64,000 bases of DNA from Saccharomonospora marina XMU15 (GCF_000244955.1 NZ_CM001439.1:2446628-2510627); one strand, 5' to 3'; shown: positions 45,400-54,635, numbered from the stretch's first letter. Notes: generated by a model not told the origin, from the sequence alone. A program made the numbers and translations.

Positions 45400-45852
45400 T
45401 CAGCCGACCGCCTCGCGGACGAGGGCAGCGATACGCGTCTCGACCTCGGCCGTCACCTCGGTGAGAGCGAACGCCGTGGCCCACATCGAGCCGTCGTCCA
45501 GCTTCGCCGGATCGTTGAACCCGAGCGTGGCGTAGCGCGCCTTGAACTTGTCCGCGCCCTGGAAGAAGCAGACAACCTTGCCTTCGCGTGCGTAGGCGGG
45601 CATGCCGTACCACAGTTTCGGCGCCAGCATCGGCGCCTCGGCCTTGACGACGGCGTGCACGCGCTCGGCCATGATCCGGTCGGCCTCCGGCATCTCGGCG
45701 ATCTTGGCGAGGACGGCGCGCTCGGCCTCGGCCGCCTTGTCCGCCCGCGAACCGCGACGCGCCTGCCGTTTCAGTTCCTGCGCGTGTTCCTTCATCGCGG
45801 TGCGTTCTTCGGCCGTGAACCCGACGGTTGCGGTGCTCTTGCCTCGGCTCAT
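45400..45852 (-). CDS. DUF1801 / YdhG-like protein
   Basis: This 150-aa protein has a basic N-terminal extension (about 55 residues, [20 protein letters not shown]). A DUF1801-type fold follows, with [40 protein letters not shown] and [19 protein letters not shown]. Members are small cytosolic proteins of unclear function, some linked to iron or intracellular delivery. ATG 45852 follows GGAGAGG. Its upstream neighbour on the strand is a VOC protein. Confidence 0.85.
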   Translation of the reverse strand: MSRGKSTATVGFTAEERTAMKEHAQELKRQARRGSRADKAAEAERAVLAKIAEMPEADRIMAERVHAVVKAEAPMLAPKLWYGMPAYAREGKVVCFFQGADKFKARYATLGFNDPAKLDDGSMWATAFALTEVTAEVETRIAALVREAVG

Positions 45853-45994
45853 CGCGGTGTCCTCTCCTTGGCCGTGGTGTCGGCGGGGTGCGCTTCGTCG
45901 AGCGCGAGTGCGGGATCGTCCCGGTCGGGGGTTCGTGGCTCGGCGTCGTCGCGGGGGAGTGCGGCGACCATGCCGGGCAGGCGGTAACCACACA

Positions 45995-46618
45995 TCAGGA
46001 CACCACCGCACCGGTGGGTTCCCAGGCGAAGCCGTCCGGGTCGGTGAACGGCTCGGCCGCACCACCGAGCGTGATCCGGTGCGATCCGGTGCCCTCGGGC
46101 GAGACACCCGCATCCTTGGCGAGGGCACGGCGCCGGTACAGGGCCAGCTTGACGGGGCCGGAACCGGTGGCGAACTCGACGTACATGCGGCCGAAGCTCT
46201 TCGCGACGGTGAGCCCTCGGTCGAGGTAGAACTGCTTGCTCGCCGCCACGTCGGCGACTCCCAGCAGAGCCACGATGCTGTCGAACCGCCGGGTTGCCGG
46301 GCCGGTGTCCTTCTTCGCCGACGTCGCGACCTTCCAGACCGTTCCGTCCGGTGCCTCGACCACCCCGCCGTAGCCCCAGAACGACTTCTTCACCGGCTTG
46401 AGCACCGTCGCCCCGCCGTCGAGGGCGGCGTCGATCAGGGCGTTGACATCGGCGGGTTGGGCGGTGGTGAGTGAAAGGGTGAAGCCGCGGAAGCCGCTCG
46501 TCGGTTCCTGCGAGGCCCGCAGCCGCAGCTGGGTGCGCAGCCCGAAGGCGGTGGCGTAGAAGCGCTCGGCGACCGAGGGGTCGGCCACCTCGAGGGTGAT
46601 GGTTTCGATGGAAGTCAT
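45995..46618 (-). CDS. VOC-superfamily (glyoxalase-like) protein
   Basis: This 207-aa protein consists of two betaalphabetabetabeta modules: [20 protein letters not shown] at the N-terminus and [20 protein letters not shown] in the middle, each ending in a metal-type strand ([28 protein letters not shown]). Such proteins are glyoxalases, dioxygenases or resistance proteins. The exact activity is not clear. ATG 46618 has no obvious ribosome site. It is followed by the DUF1801 gene 142 bases downstream. Confidence 0.88.
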   Translation of the reverse strand: MTSIETITLEVADPSVAERFYATAFGLRTQLRLRASQEPTSGFRGFTLSLTTAQPADVNALIDAALDGGATVLKPVKKSFWGYGGVVEAPDGTVWKVATSAKKDTGPATRRFDSIVALLGVADVAASKQFYLDRGLTVAKSFGRMYVEFATGSGPVKLALYRRRALAKDAGVSPEGTGSHRITLGGAAEPFTDPDGFAWEPTGAVVS

Positions 46619-47054
46619 GCCGCGAACGCTAGGCGCGGCCCGCTGACCGGCGCTTCTCGATTCCTGACGGCTTCACGACCACGGCGTGCGGCCCCGGAAG
46701 CAACGCGAGCAGGCACGGATGTGCTGCCCTTCGGTGACCCTGCCACCGAATACCATGCCGAGATCGTGGTGTGCCAGGAGCGCGAGGGTCGGCCCGCGAG
46801 CACGCTGACGCGCGGGTCGCGCCGATCCGCTGCCGCCACGTCACCGGCTCGGCCACCCGCGACGTCGAGGACGTTCCCGGGCACCGAGGTGCTGGTGATC
46901 GATCAGTGGCAGCCCGCGACGGTTGCCGCGGAGAACCCCAGACCCATGACCTGTCCGATCGGGTAGGTGGCCGCCGCCGGGCCGAACGGTGACCGACCAG
47001 GCAGGGGAGAGGTACCTTGGAGCGCGCCGACGCGAGGAAGCGAGGTGGGCCGCT
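46619..47054. promoter_or_regulatory. Divergent region between VOC protein and alcohol dehydrogenase
   Basis: About 370-435 bases, depending on the dehydrogenase start. Both strands have short open frames without motifs. The promoter of the dehydrogenase-kinase-regulator unit should be here. No clear operator was found. Confidence 0.35.
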
Positions 47055-48374
47055 GTGGTACGACTGACCGACCTTCCACAGTCACCGGGAGCCGCGACCG
47101 GATTGGCGCTCGCCGCGAGACCGCTGCCTGCCCGAACGCAGGGGCCGAGGCGGGAGCTGGTCGCGCCCGACGACGAGCTGCTCGGGCCGCAGGAGCCGAC
47201 CCCGGCCAGCGGAGAGCGGGCCTGCGACCTCGCCAAGTTCCACATCCCCGAAGTGGTGTTCGGGCCGGGCGCGCTGGCCGAACTCGGGCACGCGGCGCGG
47301 CGGGTCGGCGCGCGACAGCCGTTCCTGGTTACCGACCCCGGGATCATCGAGGCAGGCTGGGTGGCGGAGGCACAGGGCCACCTGCGCCTGGCCGGGCTGT
47401 CACCGGTGACCTGGCACGGCGTCACCCCCAACCCCAAGGACCACGAGGTCACCGACGCTTATGTGCACTACGTCGAAAGCGGTGCGGATGTGATCGTCGC
47501 GGTCGGCGGAGGCTCGTGCATCGACGCCGCGAAAGGGGTCGCCATCCTGGCGAGCAACGGTGGCACGATCCTCGGCTACGCGGGTGTCGACAAGGTCGTG
47601 CAGCCGATCCCCCCGCTGGTCATGGCGCCGTCGACCTCGGGGACGGGTGCGGACGTGTCGCAGTTCGCGGTGATCACCGACACCACCGAACACACCAAGA
47701 TCACCATCATCAGCAGGACGTTGGTGCCCGAGATCTCGATCGTCGACCCGCGCCTGCTGATCACGATGCCGGACGAGTTGAACGCGGCGACGGGCCTGGA
47801 CGCGCTGACCCACGCGATCGAGTCCTTCACCTCGCGGGCGCACAATCCGCTCACCGACCAGCACGCACTGCATTCGGCCCGCCTCATCACGGAACACCTG
47901 CTGGAGACCATGCTGCGGCCGAGGGCGGCCGCGCCACGCACGGCAATGGCGCAGGCGGCGCTGCAGGCCGGGATGGCCTTCACCAACGCGATTCTCGGCA
48001 TCACCCACGCCATGAGCCACCAGGTCGGCGGGCTGCTCGACATCCCGCACGGCGTACTCAACGGGGTCCTGTTACCGCACGCCATCCGGTTCAACGCGGC
48101 GGTGGAGCCGCAACGGTACGTCCCGATCGCCGCGGCGATCGGGATCGACACCGCCAACGGCAGGCCCGGCGCCGAGGTCGCCGACGAACTGGCCGCTCAC
48201 GTCCGCCAACTCGCCGACACCGTCGGGGTGCCGCGTGGGCTGTCGAAGCTCGGCGTGAGCGAGGCCGATATTCCGACGCTGGCACGCAACACGCTCAAGG
48301 ACGCGTGCCTGGCGACCAACCCGCGGGAGGCCGATGTCGCCGAGGTCGAGGCGTTGCTGCGGCGGGCGATGTAG
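47055..48374 (+). CDS. Iron-type (group III) alcohol dehydrogenase
   Basis: This 439-aa enzyme oxidises primary alcohols with NAD-type cofactor. Motifs are VIVAVGGGSCIDAAKG (nucleotide site), APSTSGTGADVSQFAVI, and metal ligands in GLDALTHAIESFTS (Asp, His), ITHAMSHQVGG (His) and LLDIPHGVLNG (His). The GTG at 47055 follows GAGGTGG; a GTG at 46989 would add 22 residues. Even from 47055 there are about 55 residues before the core (FHIPEVVFGPGALAEL), longer than usual. It is followed 12 bases later by a histidine kinase and response regulator, so a signal linked to alcohol presumably controls it or the facing mno cluster. Confidence 0.9.
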   Translation: MVRLTDLPQSPGAATGLALAARPLPARTQGPRRELVAPDDELLGPQEPTPASGERACDLAKFHIPEVVFGPGALAELGHAARRVGARQPFLVTDPGIIEAGWVAEAQGHLRLAGLSPVTWHGVTPNPKDHEVTDAYVHYVESGADVIVAVGGGSCIDAAKGVAILASNGGTILGYAGVDKVVQPIPPLVMAPSTSGTGADVSQFAVITDTTEHTKITIISRTLVPEISIVDPRLLITMPDELNAATGLDALTHAIESFTSRAHNPLTDQHALHSARLITEHLLETMLRPRAAAPRTAMAQAALQAGMAFTNAILGITHAMSHQVGGLLDIPHGVLNGVLLPHAIRFNAAVEPQRYVPIAAAIGIDTANGRPGAEVADELAAHVRQLADTVGVPRGLSKLGVSEADIPTLARNTLKDACLATNPREADVAEVEALLRRAM

Positions 48375-48386
48375 GGGCTGGCTGTC

Positions 48387-49760
48387 GTGACATCGGCGCA
48401 GAGCGCGGAAAACGGGCGAGGCGCGGCATACATCGGTGCCCTGACCGGCGTGCGGTCCGGCAAGCGGTCGTTCTACCCCGAATACGTCCGCTCCTCGCAG
48501 CGGCTGGAACGCGCCATCGGCGCGCTCGACCGGATATCCCGCGCGCTCGTTCGCACCGCAGAGGGCCCCAGCGCGCTCGTCGAGGCGGTGGTGCGCGCGG
48601 CGGCGGACCATCTGCACGCCGACTGGCTGCTGTTCGCGATCGCCGACGGCGTGCTGCCCGCCGCGAGACCGAGGTTCCTGCTGCTGGCCAGGGGACGGTT
48701 GCTGGCCAGCGAGGAGGCCATCCCGGCGCACGCACGGGCCGCGCTGGAGACGCTGCGGTGCCGGCCGTGGGAGGCCGAGCGTCCCGTGGCCGACGAGGTG
48801 CGCGTGGCGATGACCCTGGACGGGGAGCCGGTCGGCGGGATAGCCGGTCGGCCGGGCCGCGACATCGAGCCCGCCGACACCGACCTCGCCGTACTTCGGG
48901 TACTCGCCAACCAGGCAGCCGTCGCACTGCACAACTCGTTCCTGCTGCACGCCACCATGCGGCTGCGTGGCCGCACCGAGCGGCTCTCCGAGGAGGCCGC
49001 GCAACAGGCACGGGACCTCGCCGCGCGCAGCGCCGAGTTGCAGAGCACGCAACAACGGCTGATCGGCGCGATGCAGCGGCAAGCGCTCGACGACGAGCGG
49101 CACCGGATCGCGCGGGAACTGCACGACAGCGTCACGCAGGAGGTGCTGTCGGCGGGGATGACGATCGAGATCTGCCGTGCCGAACTGGCCGAGGCCGGCC
49201 CCGAGTTCGCGGGCATCACCGGGCGGCTCGCCGATGCCAAGGACCTCACCCGGCACGCCGTGGAGCGGCTCCGCGCCGCGATCTACGCGCTGCACAACAC
49301 CGCCGAGGAATCCCCCGGCTCGCTTCCAACACTGCTGAAGCGACTGTCCACCGTCCACCTGCCGACGGACCTGACCGTGACCGTCCGGGTCGGCGGGCAG
49401 CCCGTGCCGTTACCGGGTGAGGCCGAGCATGCCCTCATCAGGATCACCGGGGAGGCCCTGTTCAACACGGCGATGCACACCAACGCGAGCAGGGCGCTGG
49501 TCCGGCTGCGCTACCGCGACGAAAGGCTCGTTCTGTCTATTTCGGACGACGGCGACGGCGATCCGGCGCAACTTCGCCGTAGCCTGCGGCTCACCTCGGC
49601 CACCGACCTCGCGGGTTGCCACCGTGGCCTCGCGAACATGCGTGCCCGCGCGGAACAACTCGGTGGCAGCCTTGCCATCCGTAAGTCCCGCATCGGCGGG
49701 ATCATGCTTGTCGTGCAGCTGCCGCTTCCCACGGCGGCAGAAGGAGAGAGTGGTCGATGA
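48387..49760 (+). CDS. GAF-containing sensor histidine kinase (HisKA_3 type)
   Basis: This 457-aa soluble kinase has no membrane segments. An N-terminal GAF-like region (about residues 55-195) is followed by a coiled coil and the phosphoacceptor box ERHRIARELHDSVTQEVL, with His246. The ATP-binding domain has LVLSISDDGDGDP and HRGLANMRARAEQLGG. This is the NarL/LuxR-partner class. GTG 48387 is used. It overlaps the response regulator (ATGA). Mycobacterial two-component pairs next to alcohol dehydrogenases control mycofactocin-dependent alcohol oxidation, and by analogy this pair may control the mno region facing it. Confidence 0.92.
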   Translation: MTSAQSAENGRGAAYIGALTGVRSGKRSFYPEYVRSSQRLERAIGALDRISRALVRTAEGPSALVEAVVRAAADHLHADWLLFAIADGVLPAARPRFLLLARGRLLASEEAIPAHARAALETLRCRPWEAERPVADEVRVAMTLDGEPVGGIAGRPGRDIEPADTDLAVLRVLANQAAVALHNSFLLHATMRLRGRTERLSEEAAQQARDLAARSAELQSTQQRLIGAMQRQALDDERHRIARELHDSVTQEVLSAGMTIEICRAELAEAGPEFAGITGRLADAKDLTRHAVERLRAAIYALHNTAEESPGSLPTLLKRLSTVHLPTDLTVTVRVGGQPVPLPGEAEHALIRITGEALFNTAMHTNASRALVRLRYRDERLVLSISDDGDGDPAQLRRSLRLTSATDLAGCHRGLANMRARAEQLGGSLAIRKSRIGGIMLVVQLPLPTAAEGESGR

Positions 49761-50431
49761 AAGGCGCGACGGATGCCGTGGTGAAGCCACAGCAGCGAGG
49801 GCAACTGAGGATCGTCCTGGTCGACGACCATCCCGTCGTCAGGCAGGGCCTGCGGTTCATCCTGGACCGCGAGCACGACATGAGTGTGGTGGGGGAAGCC
49901 AGCAGCGCGGCCGAGGCGCGCGCGGTGGTGGAGCGCAGCCGCCCCGACATCGTACTGCTGGACCTGAAACTGTCCACCGGCTCGGAAACCGAGGGGCTCG
50001 ACGTGTGCACCGAGCTGACGACCCGGTTTCCGGAACTGGGCGTGCTGGTGCTGACGACGTTCCTCGACGACGCCCTCGTCGTCGAGGCCATCCACCGTGG
50101 CGCTCGCGGGTACGTCATCAAGGACGTGGACACCAGCGGGTTGCTGTCCTCGATCCGCGCCGTGGCACGCGAGGAGAGCGCGTTCGACTCCCGCTCGGCC
50201 TCAGCCATGGTGCGCTCGATCAGAACCGTCTCGGCGGACCCGCCACTGACCGAACGGGAACGCGGCGTGCTGGAGCTGCTCGCGCACGGACTGTCCAACA
50301 AGGACATCGGTGGCAGGCTGTTCATCTCCGAGACGACGGCGAAGTTCCACGTCCGAAACATCATGCGCAAGCTGGGCGCGTCCAGCCGCACGGAGGCCGT
50401 CTTCGAAGCGAGCAAGCTGGGACTGATCTGA
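49757..50431 (+). CDS. LuxR/NarL-family response regulator
   Basis: This 224-aa regulator has a receiver domain with the acidic pair in VLVDDHPVVRQG, phosphoacceptor Asp in IVLLDLKLSTGSE and Lys in GYVIKDVDTSGL. A C-terminal LuxR helix-turn-helix follows, with LTERERGVLELLAHGLSNKD and FISETTAKFHVRNIMRKLGA. Its ATG overlaps the kinase stop (ATGA), so the two are translated together. Targets are probably the alcohol dehydrogenase and/or the mno cluster, on context only. It converges with the VWA-protein gene. Confidence 0.94.
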   Translation: MKGATDAVVKPQQRGQLRIVLVDDHPVVRQGLRFILDREHDMSVVGEASSAAEARAVVERSRPDIVLLDLKLSTGSETEGLDVCTELTTRFPELGVLVLTTFLDDALVVEAIHRGARGYVIKDVDTSGLLSSIRAVAREESAFDSRSASAMVRSIRTVSADPPLTERERGVLELLAHGLSNKDIGGRLFISETTAKFHVRNIMRKLGASSRTEAVFEASKLGLI

Positions 50432-50463
50432 CTACGGCCCGGGTGGCGGTGCGGCTGCCCGCC

Positions 50464-51990
50464 TCATCGCCGCACGGCTTGGGCGCCGGCTTCGTCGGCC
50501 ATCCTCGACAGTCCGGACAGGTCGCGAACCACCCGGATGCGGTCACAGTGCTCGGCGTAGAGCGGCAGGTCGCACCGGCCGAGCCGCCACGAGTAGCGCG
50601 GCTCCGGCGTCAACCACACCGTTTCCCTCGCCCGCCTGGTGAGCTCGGCGAACGCGGGAAGGTTGGGGTCGTTGCCGTTGCCCCTGCCGTCGCCCAGCAC
50701 CAGTATCGTGGTGCGGCGGGTGACCGCGCCTGCGTGCTCGGCGAGAAACTCGCCGAACACCGCGCCGTAGTCGGAGTTGGCGTCGACGTCGAGCAACGAG
50801 CCCGCGAGGACGGTTCGCAGCGCCTGCTCGGGAGGTGCCTCGGCGAGCAGTTCCGTCACCTCGGCGACCTGCGCGACGAACGCGAACGAACGCACCTGCG
50901 CGAACAGGTTCTGCAGGCCGTGCACGACATGCAGCGTGAACCATGCCGTGGCACGTACCGACAGGCTCACGTCGGCCAGCACGACAAGGCGTGGCCGGTC
51001 CTCGACCCGGCGCATCGTGACGGGACGGAAGGGGACCGCGTCGTACGCCATGTTCGTGCGCATCGTGCGGCCCGCGTCGATCCGGCCCCGCGCGCCGACG
51101 CGCCGTCTCGGGTTGAGCGCGCCACGGAACGTGCGGGCCAGCCGCCGCAACGAGTCTTCCAGTTCCGCACGATCACGCTCGGCTGAACCGTCGATGTCGA
51201 AGCGTTCCCGCTCACGCTGCTCGACCAGCGTGGTTTCCAGCTCCAGCAGCTTCTCGACATGCCGCTTGAGGGCCTCGGGCAGGTTCTGCAGCACCCCGGC
51301 CAGCCGCCCGCGCAGCGCGGCCGCGTCGCCCTCGTCTCCTTGGCCTTCGGTGTCTGCCGAACCGTCCAGCCACCGCAGCAGCGCGTCCTGCTCGGCGAGC
51401 GTCAACTCAGCGTCCACCTTGGTCTGGCTCTGCCCGGCGAGTTGCCCCGGGGCACCCGCACCGTGCAGGCGGGTCGTCTCCAGCCGCACCCGGTACTCGG
51501 CGTCGGCACCGTCGGCCTCCTCCTGGGAGAACACGATCTCCTCGGTCAACGCGGACATGTCGATCTTGTTGGCCTCCTGGTGAAGGTTGTACCGCTGCGC
51601 CAGGTCGTCGGGATCGAAGTAGTCGCGGATGTCGGAGGGCTTGCCGTGCTCGTGACCCTGCTCCGGGGTCCGGCCGGGCTCGTCGGACAGCGTGAACCGC
51701 TCCAGCTCCCCGGTGTCGGTGAGGTCGTCGTGGCCATGACCGTGGCCGTGCCCGTGCTGTTCGGCCCCGATGCGCACCAGGCCGAAGAACGCGTCGAAGA
51801 CCTCGTCGAACGCCGGCTCGTCGCGGTGATCCTTCACCAGCGCCACGCGCAGCGCCGCCCGTAGCCGCTCCCGGTGGGACAGAATCCCCGGCTCCGCCGC
51901 CGCCCGGACCGCGTCGACGATCTCCGACACCGAGATCCGGATTCCCCGCAGCCGCAGCAGCCGCGTGAACCGGTGGATGGAGGATTCCAT
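50464..51990 (-). CDS. CoxE-like VWA-domain protein with His-Gly tract
   Basis: This 508-aa protein has an N-terminal helical part and a short metal-binding-like tract with five His alternating with Gly (about residues 79-87). A long acidic/helical middle follows, then a C-terminal VWA domain (about 330-500) with the metal-ion-dependent adhesion motif VVLADVSLSVRATAW (DxSxS), SDYG and LVLGDGRGNGND. Such proteins pair with MoxR ATPases to mature metalloenzymes (as in NorQ/NorD and CbbQ/CbbO). It lies 11 bases after the MoxR gene and downstream of mno. The likely role is activation or metal loading of Mno, inferred from context. Confidence 0.88.
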   Translation of the reverse strand: MESSIHRFTRLLRLRGIRISVSEIVDAVRAAAEPGILSHRERLRAALRVALVKDHRDEPAFDEVFDAFFGLVRIGAEQHGHGHGHGHDDLTDTGELERFTLSDEPGRTPEQGHEHGKPSDIRDYFDPDDLAQRYNLHQEANKIDMSALTEEIVFSQEEADGADAEYRVRLETTRLHGAGAPGQLAGQSQTKVDAELTLAEQDALLRWLDGSADTEGQGDEGDAAALRGRLAGVLQNLPEALKRHVEKLLELETTLVEQRERERFDIDGSAERDRAELEDSLRRLARTFRGALNPRRRVGARGRIDAGRTMRTNMAYDAVPFRPVTMRRVEDRPRLVVLADVSLSVRATAWFTLHVVHGLQNLFAQVRSFAFVAQVAEVTELLAEAPPEQALRTVLAGSLLDVDANSDYGAVFGEFLAEHAGAVTRRTTILVLGDGRGNGNDPNLPAFAELTRRARETVWLTPEPRYSWRLGRCDLPLYAEHCDRIRVVRDLSGLSRMADEAGAQAVRR

Positions 51991-52001
51991 CTGCTGCCTA
52001 C

Positions 52002-53183
52002 CTAGAACGCGCGTCGCCGGGCGAAGGACCGGCCGCCCTGGCCCGCGCCCGGCGTCCTCGGCGTGAATCCACCGGACCTGCCCGCGCTCGGACTGCCGTA
52101 GTAGCCGTCGTCGAACCGGCCCGGTTGGTCCTTGGCGGCGCGGACCTCACGCCCGTCGGTGTCGTGCCCGTGGCCGTGGCTGTGGCTGTGGCCGTGCCCA
52201 TGGCCGTGGCCGTGCCCTTGTTCGTGGCCGTTGGAGAGCGAATCGGGAACCTCGGCGTTGGGGTCGACCAGCCGGGGCAGCGCGTCCAGCGCCTTGGCCA
52301 GGTCCTTGTCGTACTTGACGACGACCGAGACCGTGTCGGCGAGCACCGGGGCCGACAGTTCCCGCACGCCCAGGACGGCGAGGGTGCGGGCCCAGTCGAT
52401 GGTCTCGGAGATGCTCGGTGCCTTGCGCATATCCAGCTCACGCAGCCCGCGAACGACCTCGACGAGCTGCCGGGCGGCCGCGTCGGCTAGTCCGGTGTCC
52501 TTGCCGCGCACGATGTCCAGCTCGCGCTGCGCCAGTGGGTAGTCGAGGAACAGGTGCAGGCAGCGTCGTTTCAGCGCGGCGGCGAGGTCCCGGGTGTTGT
52601 TCGAGGTCAGCACGACGTACGGCCGCTGCTGCGGTGTGAACGTGCCGATCTCCGGAATCGACACCTGGAACTCGCCGAGCATCTCCAGCAGCACGGCCTC
52701 CAGCGCCTCGTCGGCCCTGTCGATCTCGTCCACGAGGAGCACCACCGGCTCCGGCGAGCACACCGCCTCCAGCAGCGGCCTGCGTGCGAGGAACCGCTCG
52801 GAGAAGAACGCGCTGTCCTGTGCGCCGATCCGGTCGACGGCTTCGGCGATGTCCGCCGCGTCCTCGACGATCTGGCCGATCTTGTCGCGCAGCAGCTGGG
52901 TGTACAGCAGCTGCTTGCCGTAGTCCCACTCGTACAGGGCCTTGGTGTCGTCCTGTCCCTCGTAGCACTGCAACCGCAGCAGCCTGCGCCCCGTCGCGGC
53001 GGCGAGCACCTTGGCCAGCTCGGTCTTGCCGACGCCGGCGGGTCCCTCCAGCAGGAGTGGCTTCTCCAGCCGGGTCAGCAAGAAGACGGTGGTCGCCATG
53101 CGGGTATCGGCCAGATAGCCCTGCTCGGCCAGCGCCGTCAACACCTCGTCCACCGAACCGAACGGGGGAGTACTGGCAGACAC
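52002..53183 (-). CDS. MoxR-type AAA+ ATPase with His-rich C-terminal tract
   Basis: This 393-aa AAA+ ATPase has Walker A LLEGPAGVGKTELAKVL (about residues 44-60), Walker B VVLLVDEIDRAD, sensor-1 YVVLTSNNTRDLA and an arginine-finger region KRRCLHLFLDYP. After the AAA lid, residues about 317-341 hold ten His in Gly-His/Ser-His repeats, unusual for MoxR proteins and suited to Zn, Fe or Ni binding. The partner VWA protein carries a shorter tract of the same kind. It lies between mno and the VWA gene in one direction, so it probably remodels or metallates the methanol dehydrogenase. The ATG at 53183 gives the standard start. Confidence 0.92.
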   Translation of the reverse strand: MSASTPPFGSVDEVLTALAEQGYLADTRMATTVFLLTRLEKPLLLEGPAGVGKTELAKVLAAATGRRLLRLQCYEGQDDTKALYEWDYGKQLLYTQLLRDKIGQIVEDAADIAEAVDRIGAQDSAFFSERFLARRPLLEAVCSPEPVVLLVDEIDRADEALEAVLLEMLGEFQVSIPEIGTFTPQQRPYVVLTSNNTRDLAAALKRRCLHLFLDYPLAQRELDIVRGKDTGLADAAARQLVEVVRGLRELDMRKAPSISETIDWARTLAVLGVRELSAPVLADTVSVVVKYDKDLAKALDALPRLVDPNAEVPDSLSNGHEQGHGHGHGHGHSHSHGHGHDTDGREVRAAKDQPGRFDDGYYGSPSAGRSGGFTPRTPGAGQGGRSFARRRAF

Positions 53184-53266
53184 GCGAGCTCCTTCCTACC
53201 GTGGTGCGTGGGGTGGCGGCAGGTGCCCCCTGGACCGTGCCGCCACCCCACGGGTCCGGGGACCGG

Positions 53267-54559
53267 CTAGCTGAGCAGGTCGTCCAGATCGCCGGTGAGG
53301 CAGTGCTCGACGACCGGCCGGACGGTCTCGAACGTGCACTCCTTCGCGTTGCCCGGCGTGCACGCGTCACCGAGTACGTGCCTGGTGATCCGGTCGGCGT
53401 CCTCGGCGCCGCCCTTGATCTCCTTGGCGTTCTCGTAGAACTTGGTCGGACCGGTGCCGAGCCGGTTCTTGGAGTAGGTGTCCTGCTTGACGTCCACGAA
53501 CCGCTCCGGGATGCCGACATCACGCAGCAGCCGGATCGCCGCGGCCAGCGCCGCGTCGGCGGCCCGCACATCGGTCATGCCGTGGGTGTCAACGCCCATC
53601 GCCTGCGCGATCTCGGCGAACCGACGGTAGGCCACCGGCATGTTGAACGCCCACACCCTCGGCAGCGCGATCGCGTTGTTGAGCCCGTGGTGGGTGTCGT
53701 AGAAGGCGCTAACGGCGTGCGAGATCGAGTGAACGATGCCCAACCCGCCGGAGTTGAACGCCTGCGCGGCGATGTACTGCGCGTACATCATGCCCTCCCT
53801 GCCGGACAGGTCGAGCGGGTTCCACGTCGCCTGACGCAGATGTTCGGCGGTGAGCTTGATGGCGTGCAGCGCGTTGCCCAGCGACGGCTGGAAGTTCAGC
53901 CGGGAGACGTACGGTTCGGAGGCGTGCGCGAGCACGTCGAAGCCGCACTGCGCGGTGTAGTCGAGCGGGCAGTCGTAGTACAGCACCGGGTCGTCGACGG
54001 CCAGCGTCGTGACCGAGGTGTCGTCGAAGACCACGTACTTGTGCGGGTTGTCCGGGTCGGTGGTGGTATCGGTGATGACATACGCCCACGACGTCTCCGA
54101 CCCGGTTCCGGCCGTTGTGGACACCGCGATGTGCGGCGGGTTCTTGGGATTCTCGGACTTGTTGAAGCCCTCGAACTCGTTGACGTTCCTGCCGTCGTGC
54201 GCCACCGAGATCCGCGCGCCCTTGCACGCGTCGTGCGAGGAGCCGCCGCCGATGGAGACGAAGCTGTCGCACTTGTTCTCCTGGTACAGCGCCACCGCGT
54301 CCATGACGTTGTAGTCCTTGGGGTTGGACTCCACCTTGTCGTAGAGCACCACCTCCAACCCGTGGTACTTCATCGACTCGGTGATCTTGTGCACGATGTC
54401 CGACCCGCGCAGCCCGCTGGTCATCACCAGCGTCCGCTTGAACCCGAGCTTGAGTGCCTCCGGTCCGATCAACTCGTGCGCGCCTGGGCCGAGCAGGGCG
54501 CGGGGGAACGGGTGGAACTCCTTGATCGGGAACGGTTTGAGTAGCTCGTCGACCTGCAT
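53267..54559 (-). CDS. mno: NDMA-dependent methanol dehydrogenase (nicotinoprotein)
   Basis: This 430-aa iron-type family enzyme matches the actinobacterial methanol:NDMA oxidoreductase, a decameric nicotinoprotein with tightly bound NADP and Zn/Mg that oxidises methanol and other primary alcohols. Visible are the N-terminal KPFPIKEFHPFPRALLG, cofactor site SIGGGSSHDACKGARI, VSTTAGTGSETSWAYV and metal ligands in GFDVLAHASEPYVS and LGIVHSISHAVSAFYDTHHG. The length fits the family. ATG 54559 was chosen because the sequence upstream does not look coding. Electron transfer in vivo is thought to involve mycofactocin; no mft genes are in the window. MoxR and VWA genes follow downstream. Confidence 0.94.
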   Translation of the reverse strand: MQVDELLKPFPIKEFHPFPRALLGPGAHELIGPEALKLGFKRTLVMTSGLRGSDIVHKITESMKYHGLEVVLYDKVESNPKDYNVMDAVALYQENKCDSFVSIGGGSSHDACKGARISVAHDGRNVNEFEGFNKSENPKNPPHIAVSTTAGTGSETSWAYVITDTTTDPDNPHKYVVFDDTSVTTLAVDDPVLYYDCPLDYTAQCGFDVLAHASEPYVSRLNFQPSLGNALHAIKLTAEHLRQATWNPLDLSGREGMMYAQYIAAQAFNSGGLGIVHSISHAVSAFYDTHHGLNNAIALPRVWAFNMPVAYRRFAEIAQAMGVDTHGMTDVRAADAALAAAIRLLRDVGIPERFVDVKQDTYSKNRLGTGPTKFYENAKEIKGGAEDADRITRHVLGDACTPGNAKECTFETVRPVVEHCLTGDLDDLLS

Positions 54560-54605
54560 GGCAGTGTGATCCTCTCTCCGCGCTGAGCTGGATACCGGGA
54601 CGCTA

Positions 54606-54635
54606 CGAGGCGAAACCGCGCGCCGAAACGCCTCG
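54606..54635. promoter_or_regulatory. Inverted repeat upstream of mno
   Basis: CGAGGCG at 54606-54612 and CGCCTCG at 54629-54635 form a perfect 7-bp dyad with a 16-base centre, 47-76 bases before the mno start. It may be a binding site for the LuxR or GAF regulator nearby. This is position-based only. Confidence 0.35.

Noticed and set aside
46619-46988. Possible small genes on either strand between the VOC protein and the alcohol dehydrogenase
   Set aside because: The frames are short, mutually overlapping, lack ribosome sites and show no motif.
46967-49420. A long 817-codon open frame over the alcohol dehydrogenase and kinase genes
   Set aside because: It is an Arg/Gly/His-rich frame-shadow of the two real genes in high-GC DNA, with no motifs.
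52150-52220. The alternating His-Gly repeat was considered as a simple-sequence repeat or CRISPR-like array
   Set aside because: The 6-base periodicity is within the coding frame of the MoxR gene and varies at third positions, so it is a protein tract and not an array.
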